From Actinomycetes bacterium (GTDB lineage: Bacteria; Actinomycetota; Thermoleophilia; RBG-16-64-13), in assembly GCA_021815245.1 (NCBI GenBank), contig JAKAHF010000117.1:1-6917 (forward strand): DNA of 6,917 nucleotides, given 5' to 3'. Under the pieces are notes generated by a model. It saw only the letters and a program-made list of their open reading frames with translations, was not told where the DNA came from and ran no database searches. The number at the start of each line of letters is the position of its first letter. Positions within the stretch are counted from its first letter, which is position 1. A program made the translations under genes and the position numbers. Shown here piece after piece: positions 1-5,914 of the stretch.

Positions 1-375
1 TCTACGGTCGGCGTGCTCGAGCAACCGGGACGCGTTCTCGCCCTCCCCATTCTGGAGCTCGTGCCCCACAACGAGTTCTATGACTACGAAGCGAAGTACA
101 CCGAGGGCATGACCGATTTCGTGCTGCCCGCGCGTCTCGCGCCTGATGTCTATGCGGTGGCCGAGGCCAACGCGGTCGCCGCATTCAACGCTGTCGGCTG
201 CCGGGGATACGCCCGCGTGGACATGATGGTCGACTCGGCCGGAACGCCCTGGTTCGTCGAGGTGAACACACTGCCGGGCATGACCGATACCTCCGATCTG
301 CCAGCTCAAGCGCGGGCGGCCGGCATCTCGTACGAAGAGCTGGTCGAGACGATCCTCCTCACCGCAGTCTCCTGA
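1..375 (+). CDS. ddl: D-alanine--D-alanine ligase, C-terminal part (5' end outside window)
   Basis: ATP-grasp ligase that joins two D-alanines for the peptidoglycan stem peptide, acting in the cytoplasm. Only the last 124 codons are present. The reading frame is open from base 1, so the GTG at 13 is internal. Visible family motifs are: the omega-loop motif FYDYEAKY (76-99), whose Lys (94-96) and Tyr (97-99) match the ATP-binding Lys and the substrate-loop Tyr of E. coli DdlB; GYARVD with the metal-ligand Asp at 220-222; and EVNTLPGMT with metal-ligand Glu (259-261) and Asn (265-267). The C-terminal tail (AGISYEELVETIL) is typical of Ddl and ends at the usual place. The Tyr after the Lys is the residue linked to D-Ala acceptor preference; D-lactate-accepting Leuconostoc/Lactobacillus-type Ddls have Phe there. 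This copy therefore looks like an ordinary D-Ala-D-Ala ligase. It stops 10 nt before the next gene, and its TGA stop overlaps that gene's ribosome binding site. Confidence 0.95.
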   Translation, partial: STVGVLEQPGRVLALPILELVPHNEFYDYEAKYTEGMTDFVLPARLAPDVYAVAEANAVAAFNAVGCRGYARVDMMVDSAGTPWFVEVNTLPGMTDTSDLPAQARAAGISYEELVETILLTAVS

Positions 376-377
376 GG
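374..377 (+). promoter_or_regulatory. Ribosome binding site deciding the amidohydrolase start
   Basis: GAGG at 374-377 overlaps the ddl TGA stop. It lies 8 nt before GTG 386 but only 2 nt before TTG 380. The spacing therefore favours GTG 386 as the start. Placing the ribosome site over the stop codon also suggests coupled translation of the two genes. Confidence 0.5.
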
Positions 378-385
378 TCTTGGCC

Positions 386-1222
386 GTGGTCGATGCCCAC
401 GTGCACATATTCCCCCCGCAGATGATCGCCGATCGTGCGGCCTATCTCGGTCGCGATGCCCGCTTCGATGAGATCTACGCCTCGCCGGAGGCCTGCATGG
501 CGACCGGCGACGACGTAGTCGCGCACATGCAAGCCGACGGCGTCGACGTATCGGTGGTCACCGGCTTCCCCTTCTCCGATCAAGGGCTGTGCCGCGAGAT
601 CAACGACTACGTGATCGAGCAGACGCGGTCGCGCGCCGGCAGGTTGGTCGGACTGGCGTGTGTCGCCCCCGGACGTCCCGGCGCCCAAGCCGAGCTCGAG
701 CGTTGCCTCGAGGCCGGGTTGGTCGGATGCGGCGAACTGGCCCCGGTCTCGTTCACCGCGGTGCGGGAGTCGCGAAGCGGGGCCGACGGCTACGACGCGA
801 TCGCCGGTTGCCTGCGCGAGCGGGGGCTACCCCTCCTTGTTCACGCGAGCGAGCCCGTCGGCCACCACTACCCGGGCAAAGGCCGTTTCGTGCCCGAAGA
901 CTGCTTGGCGCTCGCCGAGGCCTATGCGGGTCTCACGATCGTCTTCGCCCACATGGGCGGCGGGCTCTTCCTGTTCGAGTCGATGCCCGAGGTACGCGCG
1001 GCTCTGCGCGATGTGCACTACGACACCGCGGCGGTGCCGTACCTCTACGGTGCAGAAGTCTATGAAGCGGCTGTCTCGTGCGCAGGGCCACAGAAGTTGA
1101 TTCTTGGCAGTGACTATCCCCTGCTGCCGGTATCCAGATATCGGGACGCGCTGGCGCGGTTGAGCCCGCCGGTGCGCCTGGCTATCGAGGGGGACAACGC
1201 GAGAAGGGTGTACGGGATATGA
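386..1222 (+). CDS. Amidohydrolase-2 family metal-dependent hydrolase, substrate unknown
   Basis: Predicted cytoplasmic TIM-barrel hydrolase of the Amidohydrolase_2 family (PF04909-like), 278 residues from GTG 386. An in-frame TTG at 380 would add two residues but sits too close to the GAGG. The metal-site signature is in order: HVH (His5, His7) right at the N-terminus (VDAHVHIF), Glu117 in GCGEL, His153 in LVHASE, His189 in AHMGGG, and Asp243 in GSDYPLL. It ends with the common family tail GDNARRVYG. No signal peptide or membrane segment is visible. The family includes decarboxylases and C-O, C-N and C-C hydrolases, and the sequence does not tell which reaction applies. The gene lies between ddl (10-nt gap) and larB (ATGA overlap), so it is probably co-transcribed with both. 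A role in cofactor or cell-wall chemistry is possible but unproven. Confidence 0.88.
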   Translation: MVDAHVHIFPPQMIADRAAYLGRDARFDEIYASPEACMATGDDVVAHMQADGVDVSVVTGFPFSDQGLCREINDYVIEQTRSRAGRLVGLACVAPGRPGAQAELERCLEAGLVGCGELAPVSFTAVRESRSGADGYDAIAGCLRERGLPLLVHASEPVGHHYPGKGRFVPEDCLALAEAYAGLTIVFAHMGGGLFLFESMPEVRAALRDVHYDTAAVPYLYGAEVYEAAVSCAGPQKLILGSDYPLLPVSRYRDALARLSPPVRLAIEGDNARRVYGI

Positions 1223-2028
1223 CGGCGCACCATGGTTCCGCCGACGACATGAAACGGGTGCTCGAGCGCCTGGCGGCCGGCGAGATCGACGTGGAAGCCG
1301 CGCTGGCAAGGCTGCGGATCTTCCAGGTAGCGCAGATCGGCGAGTTCGCGAGGCTCGACACCAACAGAGACCTGCGCAAAGGCGTGCCCGAGATCGTCTA
1401 TGCGGCACGCAAGAAGCAGACGGAGCTCGAGGCGATCGCCCGCCGTTGTCTCGCGGATCGGGGGTTCGTCCTGGTCACGAGGCTCTCATCGGAGGCCGCC
1501 GCCACACTCAAAGAGGCCCTTGCGTCGGGCGGCGCTTTCGATGGGTTGTCGTTCGACCACAACGAGAATGCCGGAACGCTGGCCGTTCACACCGCGGCAT
1601 ACCTGGCTCCGCGAGAGACCGGTGTGGTGGGTCTTTTGACCGCGGGCACCTCGGATATCCCGGTGGCTGAGGAGGCGGCCCTCGTCGTCTCACACATGGG
1701 CTGCCGTGTGGAGCGGGGATACGACGTGGGTGTCGCCGGTCTACACCGGTTGCTCGAGCCGCTCACCCGACTGATCGAGGCGAAAGTCGACGTGATTGTG
1801 GTCGTCGCCGGCATGGAGGGCGCCCTGCCCTCGGTGGTGGCGGGCCTTGTCGACGTGCCGGTGATAGGCGTGCCCACGTCGACCGGCTACGGATTGGGCG
1901 GCGATGGCACCGCGGCCCTCTACTCGATACTGCAGAGTTGCTCGCCGGGACTGGTGGCGGTCAACATCGACAACGGAGTCGGAGCGGGAGCAGCTGCGGC
2001 GCTCATCGCGCTCTCCCGCGATCGGTAG
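1219..2028 (+). CDS. larB: Nickel pincer cofactor biosynthesis protein LarB (NaAD carboxylase/hydrolase)
   Basis: LarB acts on nicotinic acid adenine dinucleotide: it carboxylates C5 of the pyridinium ring and cleaves the phosphoanhydride, giving pyridinium-3,5-biscarboxylic acid mononucleotide. LarE and LarC then add sulfur and nickel. The 269-residue product has the family layout: a small N-terminal helical part (MKRVLERLAAGEIDVEAAL, 11-29), then R53-K-G-V-P-E, then the PurE-like C-terminal domain with TAGTSDIPVAEEA (141-153), GYDVGVAGLHRLL (167-179), AGMEGALPSVVAGL (197-210), PTSTGYG (220-226), SCSPG (240-244) and NIDNGVGAG (249-257). Glu200 and Cys241 are offset by the same 20 residues from the catalytic Glu180 and Cys221 I recall for Lactobacillus plantarum LarB, so both appear retained. 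ATG 1219 overlaps the previous stop (ATGA) and follows GAAGGG at 1203-1208. Met11 is a weaker alternative start without a ribosome site. No larA, larC or larE is in the window. Confidence 0.95.
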   Translation: MTAHHGSADDMKRVLERLAAGEIDVEAALARLRIFQVAQIGEFARLDTNRDLRKGVPEIVYAARKKQTELEAIARRCLADRGFVLVTRLSSEAAATLKEALASGGAFDGLSFDHNENAGTLAVHTAAYLAPRETGVVGLLTAGTSDIPVAEEAALVVSHMGCRVERGYDVGVAGLHRLLEPLTRLIEAKVDVIVVVAGMEGALPSVVAGLVDVPVIGVPTSTGYGLGGDGTAALYSILQSCSPGLVAVNIDNGVGAGAAAALIALSRDR

Positions 2029-2062
2029 AGATCACCGGCTCGGGCGGCCACTCCGGCGCTCG
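2029..2062. other. Short convergent intergenic gap, larB / epimerase
   Basis: These 34 nt separate the larB TAG from the TAA of the opposing epimerase gene. The stretch is GC-rich, but I see no strong stem followed by a T-run in either direction. Termination here is either Rho-dependent or not readable by eye, and the two transcripts may overlap at their 3' ends. Confidence 0.6.
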
Positions 2063-3220
2063 TTACAGGTCGCCCCCGAAATCGGCAGGCGCCGTCTCTC
2101 GCAACCCGAAGCGGTACTCCAAGTGGTCGGCGATGCGCTCGGCGGCCCGTCCATCGCCATAGGGGTTGACCGCGTTGGCCATGCGTTCGTAGGCCGTCCT
2201 GTCGGTGAGCAGAGTCAGCAGCTGACCGGCGATGAGGCCCGAGTCGGTGCCGACCAAGCGGGCCGTGCCCGCCTCGACTCCCTCGGGCCGTTCCGTCGTG
2301 TCGCGCATGACCAGCACCGGCTTGCCCAGCGTCGGAGCCTCCTCCTGGATGCCGCCCGAGTCGGTTATGACAACGTCTGCCGCCTTCATGAGGTGCACGA
2401 AGGGGCGGTACGGCAGCGGTTCGGTGAACACCACCTGTTTGACGTCGTCGAGGGCCGCGTGGAAGGTGGCCCGCACCACCGGGTTGAGGTGGATGGGGAA
2501 GATGAATGTGACCTCAGGGAGTTCCTCGCCCACCTGCCGGATAGCTTGGGCGACCCGCTCCATCGGTACGCCCCAGCTCTCACGCCGGTGCACCGTGACC
2601 AGAACCTTGGGGCCGGGACGCCTCAAGGCCTTCTCGAGCTTGGGCTCGTAGGTGGGCCGTGAAGCCGAGGCGGTCACCAGAAGGGCGTCGATGACCGTGT
2701 TGCCGGTCACCACTATCGAAGCCGGAGCCGCGCCCTCGCGCACGAGTGAGGCGCGAGCCGCTTCGGTAGGCGCGTAGTAGACCTCGGCGAGCCGGTCGAC
2801 GAGGCGGCGGTTGATCTCTTCGGGGAACGGATTGTAGATGGTGTCGGTGCGTAGGCCCGCTTCGACGTGCGCCGTGGGGATCATGCGGTAGTACGCGGCC
2901 AGGGAGGCCGCGAACGTCGTCGTGGTGTCACCGTGCACCAGGACGATATCGGGCTTGGCTTCCTCGAGGATCGGATCGAGACCGTTCAGCACCGCCGAGG
3001 TGATGTGACCGAGCGTCTGCCTCTCGCGCATGATCTTGAGATCGTAGTCGACCGGCAGCGAGAACTCGTCGACCACTTGATCGAGCATTTCACGGTGCTG
3101 GCCGGTCAGGCAGGTGATCACGCGAAAGGTCCCCCGGCGCTGCAACTCGAGCACGACCGGCGCCATCTTGATGGCTTCCGGTCTGGTTCCGAATGTGACA
3201 AACAGCGTGTGCGCGGCCAT
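2063..3220 (-). CDS. wecB: UDP-N-acetylglucosamine 2-epimerase, non-hydrolysing
   Basis: Cytoplasmic GT-B-fold enzyme interconverting UDP-GlcNAc and UDP-ManNAc, a precursor for surface polysaccharides and wall teichoic-acid-type linkages. The product is 385 residues, close to the usual 370-385. Motifs in order: FGTRPEAIKM (10-19, with Arg13 and Lys18), TGQHREML (39-46), VHGDTTTTFA (95-104, Asp98), HVEAGLRT (118-125, Glu120), PEEINRRLVD (133-142, Glu134), VTVHRRESWG (208-217, His211), and DSGGIQEEAPTLGKPVLVMR (287-306) followed by TERPEG. All residues equivalent to the known E. coli WecB active-site set appear present. I chose ATG at 3220 because it gives the standard N-terminus (HTLFVTFGTRPE) and has GAAAGG at 3235-3230 with 9-nt spacing. 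The frame stays open further upstream, but only as antisense of the DUF4330 gene. It is transcribed away from the other polysaccharide genes and shares its promoter region with them. The name mnaA would be equally valid. Confidence 0.96.
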   Translation of the reverse strand: MAAHTLFVTFGTRPEAIKMAPVVLELQRRGTFRVITCLTGQHREMLDQVVDEFSLPVDYDLKIMRERQTLGHITSAVLNGLDPILEEAKPDIVLVHGDTTTTFAASLAAYYRMIPTAHVEAGLRTDTIYNPFPEEINRRLVDRLAEVYYAPTEAARASLVREGAAPASIVVTGNTVIDALLVTASASRPTYEPKLEKALRRPGPKVLVTVHRRESWGVPMERVAQAIRQVGEELPEVTFIFPIHLNPVVRATFHAALDDVKQVVFTEPLPYRPFVHLMKAADVVITDSGGIQEEAPTLGKPVLVMRDTTERPEGVEAGTARLVGTDSGLIAGQLLTLLTDRTAYERMANAVNPYGDGRAAERIADHLEYRFGLRETAPADFGGDL

Positions 3221-3249
3221 GCGAGAAGACCTTTCGGTGGTGTGTCCGG

Positions 3250-3278
3250 ACTCTAGCCCACGGGCGCCCTGAGGACAA
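3250..3278 (-). promoter_or_regulatory. Candidate promoter for the epimerase gene
   Basis: Reading the minus strand, TTGTCC (3278-3273) and TAGAGT (3255-3250) are separated by exactly 17 nt. Each matches four of six positions of the sigma-70 -35 and -10 consensus. Transcription would begin near 3243, leaving a leader of about 23 nt that includes the ribosome site at 3235-3230. This is a by-eye prediction. Confidence 0.4.
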
Positions 3279-3288
3279 GGGCAGGCTA
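3254..3288. repeat. Imperfect dyad symmetry over the divergent promoters
   Basis: TAGCC (3254-3258) pairs with GGCTA (3284-3288), and inside it GCCCT (3266-3270) pairs with AGGGC (3278-3282) around a 7-nt loop. GGGCGCCC (3262-3269) is itself a perfect 8-bp palindrome. The outer and inner arms do not share one centre, so this is an imperfect structure. It covers both -35 hexamers, so an operator is possible, but in GC-rich DNA it could be chance. Confidence 0.3.
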
Positions 3289-3300
3289 TTCGGATACAAT
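3272..3300 (+). promoter_or_regulatory. Candidate promoter for the DUF4330-Wzy_C-glycosyltransferase genes
   Basis: AGGACA (3272-3277, four of six -35 positions) and TACAAT (3295-3300, five of six -10 positions) are spaced by 17 nt. The predicted start near 3307 leaves a leader of about 40 nt before ATG 3348. The -35 hexamer shares five bases with the -35 of the opposing epimerase promoter (3273-3278), so the two directions may compete or be co-regulated. Confidence 0.5.
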
Positions 3301-3332
3301 CCAGGCATCCGCGAAACCGGGATGACCCTACC

Positions 3333-3339
3333 AGAAGGA
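3333..3339 (+). promoter_or_regulatory. Ribosome binding site fixing the DUF4330 start
   Basis: AGAAGGA lies 8 nt before ATG 3348 and only 2 nt before the in-frame GTG 3342. ATG 3348 is therefore the likelier start. Confidence 0.65.
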
Positions 3340-3347
3340 CGGTGGCG

Positions 3348-3839
3348 ATGAGCCGCTTTCTCGACGCGCGCGGCCGCATATTCGGCAAAGTCAACATCGT
3401 CGACCTGATCGTTCTGATCGTGATCGTGGCGGTCGTGGTGTTCGCTCTCGTGCGCACGACCGGCGACAGTTCAACGACGTTCCCCATACGCGTGACGTAT
3501 ACCGTCGAGGAGGTGCGCCAAGGCACCGTCGACGCCATCCTGAAGGCCGTGAAGGCGGGCGCTACGGTGCGCGACGACGGGGGGACGGTGCTGGGGACGG
3601 TAGAGAAGGCCGAAGTGCATCCCACGAGAAAAGAGGTGCCCACTCCCGAAGGCGAGTTGAAGGCATTCGATTCTCCGGTGTTCAGCGACGTCGACATTCT
3701 CGTCGAAGGGCAAGCGCGGCTTTCGGGGTCGACCTACCGCATCGGTAGTGTCTTCATGAGAGTGGGCAAGAAGGTCAATCTGATCGGTCCCGGCTTCGAG
3801 ATCCAGACCGTCATCATGCTGGTCGGCGAGGTCAAATGA
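3348..3839 (+). CDS. DUF4330 family single-pass membrane protein
   Basis: A 163-residue protein with the N-terminal pattern I recognise from DUF4330 (PF14221-like): a basic, Gly-containing lead (DARGRIFGKVNIVDL, 6-20) running into one hydrophobic helix (about 17-35, rich in Ile and Val), then a soluble domain of about 125 residues. The short positively charged N-terminus suggests the N-terminus faces the cytoplasm and the beta-rich C-terminal domain lies outside. That domain has alternating polar and hydrophobic stretches (FPIRVTYTVEEV at 46-57, GTVLGTVEKAEVH near 79-91, and a terminal VNLIGPGFEIQTVIMLVGEV). No catalytic motif or lipobox is visible. The function of the family is not established. 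It is the first gene after the predicted promoter and is followed, after 98 nt, by a Wzy_C ligase/polymerase, so an accessory role in glycan export or polymerisation is a reasonable inference. An in-frame GTG at 3342 is a less likely start. Confidence 0.85.
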   Translation: MSRFLDARGRIFGKVNIVDLIVLIVIVAVVVFALVRTTGDSSTTFPIRVTYTVEEVRQGTVDAILKAVKAGATVRDDGGTVLGTVEKAEVHPTRKEVPTPEGELKAFDSPVFSDVDILVEGQARLSGSTYRIGSVFMRVGKKVNLIGPGFEIQTVIMLVGEVK

Positions 3840-3937
3840 TGACACCTCACAGCTACGGTGCAACAGCCGCGTAGGCAGCGGTCGCGAAAACCAGTGATGC
3901 GCAACCAGCCAGGCCCGCCCACGAGGGAGACCGTCGC
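3840..3937 (+). other. Intergenic spacer between DUF4330 and Wzy_C genes
   Basis: These 98 nt contain no convincing ORF. A weak hairpin (CTACG 3853-3857 with CGTAG 3870-3874, 12-nt loop) lacks a T-run, so I do not call it a terminator. No clear -10/-35 pair is seen. The downstream gene is probably read through from the 3272-3300 promoter. The ribosome site GAGGGAGA is at 3923-3930. Confidence 0.5.
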
Positions 3938-5914
3938 ATGAACGTTCTCTCGAGTTCGCTCGCATATCGCGCCATCAGGCCGGTGTGGCGCTGGGTGCTC
4001 GCCTGCGGCCGCGACTCACTTGCGGGCCGCTTCTTCGTCGCGCTGCTCCGCATGGTCACGAGAGTCGCTTCTGATAGCGGGACGCTCGGCACGCGTCGCG
4101 AGGGGTCCGAGCCCCTTGCGTACCGGGGGCACTCTCTGAGTCTTCTCGCCATCTCGAGGCCCTATCTGTGGTCGCGGCGCCTGATCGGGGGCGGACCCAT
4201 CGGGATAATCGCGCGGGCCGGCTGGTCGCAGCTGGCGAGCTCGTGTCTCGCGCACGGCCGTTGGTTACGAGTGCTCGGGGCCGGGTTGTTCTCCCTCGGC
4301 TGCGGACGGGTGGTGCTACTCCTCGCGCGGGGCATCACGACAGTCGACAACACCGGGATCCCGCTGGCGGCGCCGGGGGCGCGTTACGTGGCGCCCGGGC
4401 TCGTGCTGGTCGTGGGCGGGTTGCTCCTGCTCGTCGGTTCGCGGCTCCTCCTGGCGCTGCCGATCTCGCTCACGGGACGGGCGATCTACTTCATCTCGGG
4501 CGGTCCGTGGGCCTTCGGCGCTCCGGCCGGCCGGGGCGACGACGCCACCTCGATGCAACGGTGGCTGGCCGGTTTGGTAGCTCTCCTCGCCGCTGTGGCC
4601 GGGGCGGCGGCCGGTCTGACCGCCGGCCAGGGCCCGGACAAGTTGATATTGCTGGTGTTCGCGATCTGCGCGGTCGTGCTCTTCGTCGTGCGCCCCGAAT
4701 CGCTGCTGCTTGTCGTGGCGGTCTTCCCCTGGCTCGACTGGGCGGCCCGTGGGGTGCTGGGCGGAGCCGGTCCGCTCTGGGACGAGACCCTGCTTATCGT
4801 GTCGGTGTTGCTCCTGGTGTGGAGCGTGATCGTCCTTAGGCGCTGGGAACTGTGGACCATCCCCATCACGCTGCCACTGGTGATCGCCTTCGCGGTCGCG
4901 CTCGGCTCGGTGGTGGTGAACGATGTTCCCGGTGACGTGGGCTTCTATGCTCTGCGGGTTCTCTTCGAGCCGATGCTCTTCTACTTCCTCGGTTTCCTGT
5001 TTCCCAAGGACAGGCGTTGGGTGAGGGCCACGGTCATCATCTTCGTGGCCGTGAGTACGAGCCTGGCGCTCCACGGGCTCTACCAATACGTGACCCATGC
5101 GCCCATGCCGGCCAGTTGGGTCGACGTGAGAGAGACCGGCATCGGCACGAGGGCATACTCCATCATCGGCAATCCCAACGGGCTCGGCGCCTTCCTGCTG
5201 ATGGGCACCATGATCTCCATGAGTTTGGCCCTTGCCCGGGTCTCGCGTGTCGCCCCGCGGCTCCTCTGGGGGCTTGCCTGTGTCGTACAGCTGGGCGGCA
5301 TCGCGGTGACCTTCAGCCGGGGGGCTTGGATCGCCCTTGGGGTAGGCATCCTCACTCTCGTGGTCATGGCCTACCGGCGGTACCTGGCGGCCATCGCCGG
5401 CGTGGCCGTGCTTGCCTGGTTCTTCGCCCCACGGGCCTTCGTCGATAGATTCACCTCGTCGTTCAGCTCGTGGTACATCACGAAGAGCGCGCAGGCCGGT
5501 AGGCTCTATGTCTGGAGGATCGCGGCCGACTACATCGGCAGCCATCCCTGGCTTGGCGTCGGGCTCGGCACGTTCGGGGGCACGAGCGCCATCACGTTCG
5601 GCTACGGGCGCCTGTGGGTCGACAACTTCTACCTCCAGTTGGCCGCCGAAGGAGGACTGCTTCTTGTCGCCTTCTTCCTCTGGATACTACTGCGGGCCAT
5701 CAAGGGTCTCGTCAAGGGGCATGGCACCACCGATGGCTTCAGGCGTGCGCTCGCTGCCGGCATGATCGCCGCATTCGTCGCGGTCGCGGCCGCCAACATC
5801 ACGGCCAGTGTGTGGGAGACCCTTACTGTCGGAGTGGCGTTCTGGTTCCTGACCGGCTTGATCACGTCGGCCACGCTCCACGAGCGGGCTGTGCTGGGCG
5901 AGGAGGCGGAGTGA
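3938..5914 (+). CDS. O-antigen ligase / polymerase-like (Wzy_C) polytopic membrane protein with long N-terminal extension
   Basis: Integral membrane protein of the O-antigen ligase/Wzy superfamily (PF04932-like), 658 residues. Members transfer or polymerise lipid-linked glycans on the outer face of the membrane. I count roughly 14-16 hydrophobic segments, the first near 112-131 and 152-175, then a dense series from about 209 to 497 and three more after 572. Family signatures: GNPNGLG (411-417), TFSRGAW (458-464), and the large outer loop of about 498-570 with GRLYVWRIAADYIGSHPWLG (521-540), GVGLGTFGG and DNFYLQLAAEGG (562-573). The canonical core seems to begin near residue 206. Residues 1-205 are extra: a basic, Trp/Ser/Arg-rich amphipathic stretch followed by two membrane segments. 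ATG 3938 has GAGGGAGA with 7-nt spacing, while Met206 has no ribosome site, so the long form is favoured. Whether it is a ligase or a polymerase cannot be decided from sequence. The stop overlaps the next ATG. Confidence 0.9.
   Translation: MNVLSSSLAYRAIRPVWRWVLACGRDSLAGRFFVALLRMVTRVASDSGTLGTRREGSEPLAYRGHSLSLLAISRPYLWSRRLIGGGPIGIIARAGWSQLASSCLAHGRWLRVLGAGLFSLGCGRVVLLLARGITTVDNTGIPLAAPGARYVAPGLVLVVGGLLLLVGSRLLLALPISLTGRAIYFISGGPWAFGAPAGRGDDATSMQRWLAGLVALLAAVAGAAAGLTAGQGPDKLILLVFAICAVVLFVVRPESLLLVVAVFPWLDWAARGVLGGAGPLWDETLLIVSVLLLVWSVIVLRRWELWTIPITLPLVIAFAVALGSVVVNDVPGDVGFYALRVLFEPMLFYFLGFLFPKDRRWVRATVIIFVAVSTSLALHGLYQYVTHAPMPASWVDVRETGIGTRAYSIIGNPNGLGAFLLMGTMISMSLALARVSRVAPRLLWGLACVVQLGGIAVTFSRGAWIALGVGILTLVVMAYRRYLAAIAGVAVLAWFFAPRAFVDRFTSSFSSWYITKSAQAGRLYVWRIAADYIGSHPWLGVGLGTFGGTSAITFGYGRLWVDNFYLQLAAEGGLLLVAFFLWILLRAIKGLVKGHGTTDGFRRALAAGMIAAFVAVAAANITASVWETLTVGVAFWFLTGLITSATLHERAVLGEEAE
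5901..5906 (+). promoter_or_regulatory. Strong ribosome binding site for the glycosyltransferase
   Basis: AGGAGG inside the last codons of the Wzy_C gene lies 7 nt before ATG 5914. It picks ATG 5914 over the adjacent in-frame GTG 5911 (4-nt spacing). Its location in the upstream coding region supports translational coupling. Confidence 0.7.

Noticed and set aside
76..99. A vancomycin-resistance or depsipeptide type (D-Ala-D-Lac) ligase.
   Set aside because: The omega loop is the ordinary FYDYEAKY form, with Tyr rather than Phe after the Lys and no VanA/VanB-like loop.
1904..2662. A 252-codon plus-strand open frame crossing the end of larB and running opposite the epimerase gene.
   Set aside because: It overlaps two well-supported genes in other frames and its Arg-rich product has no family motifs. 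It is typical of high-GC spurious frames.
3397..3450. Short GATCGT-like tandem repeats near the start of the DUF4330 gene.
   Set aside because: They simply encode the Ile/Val-rich membrane helix using preferred codons.
3221..3697. An N-terminal extension of about 159 residues on the epimerase, since its frame stays open to 3697.
   Set aside because: The extension is antisense to the DUF4330 gene, has Ser/Thr-rich low-information sequence, and would push the protein far beyond the family length. ATG 3220 has a good ribosome site and the standard N-terminus.
3853..3874. Hairpin CTACG/CGTAG after the DUF4330 gene as an intrinsic terminator.
   Set aside because: There are only five base pairs, the loop is 12 nt and no T-run follows.
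4316..5545. A 409-codon open frame on the minus strand opposite the Wzy_C gene.
   Set aside because: It is the antisense shadow of a hydrophobic GC-rich gene. The product is a His/Arg/Glu/Gln-rich sequence with no recognisable domain, and the plus-strand gene is clearly real.
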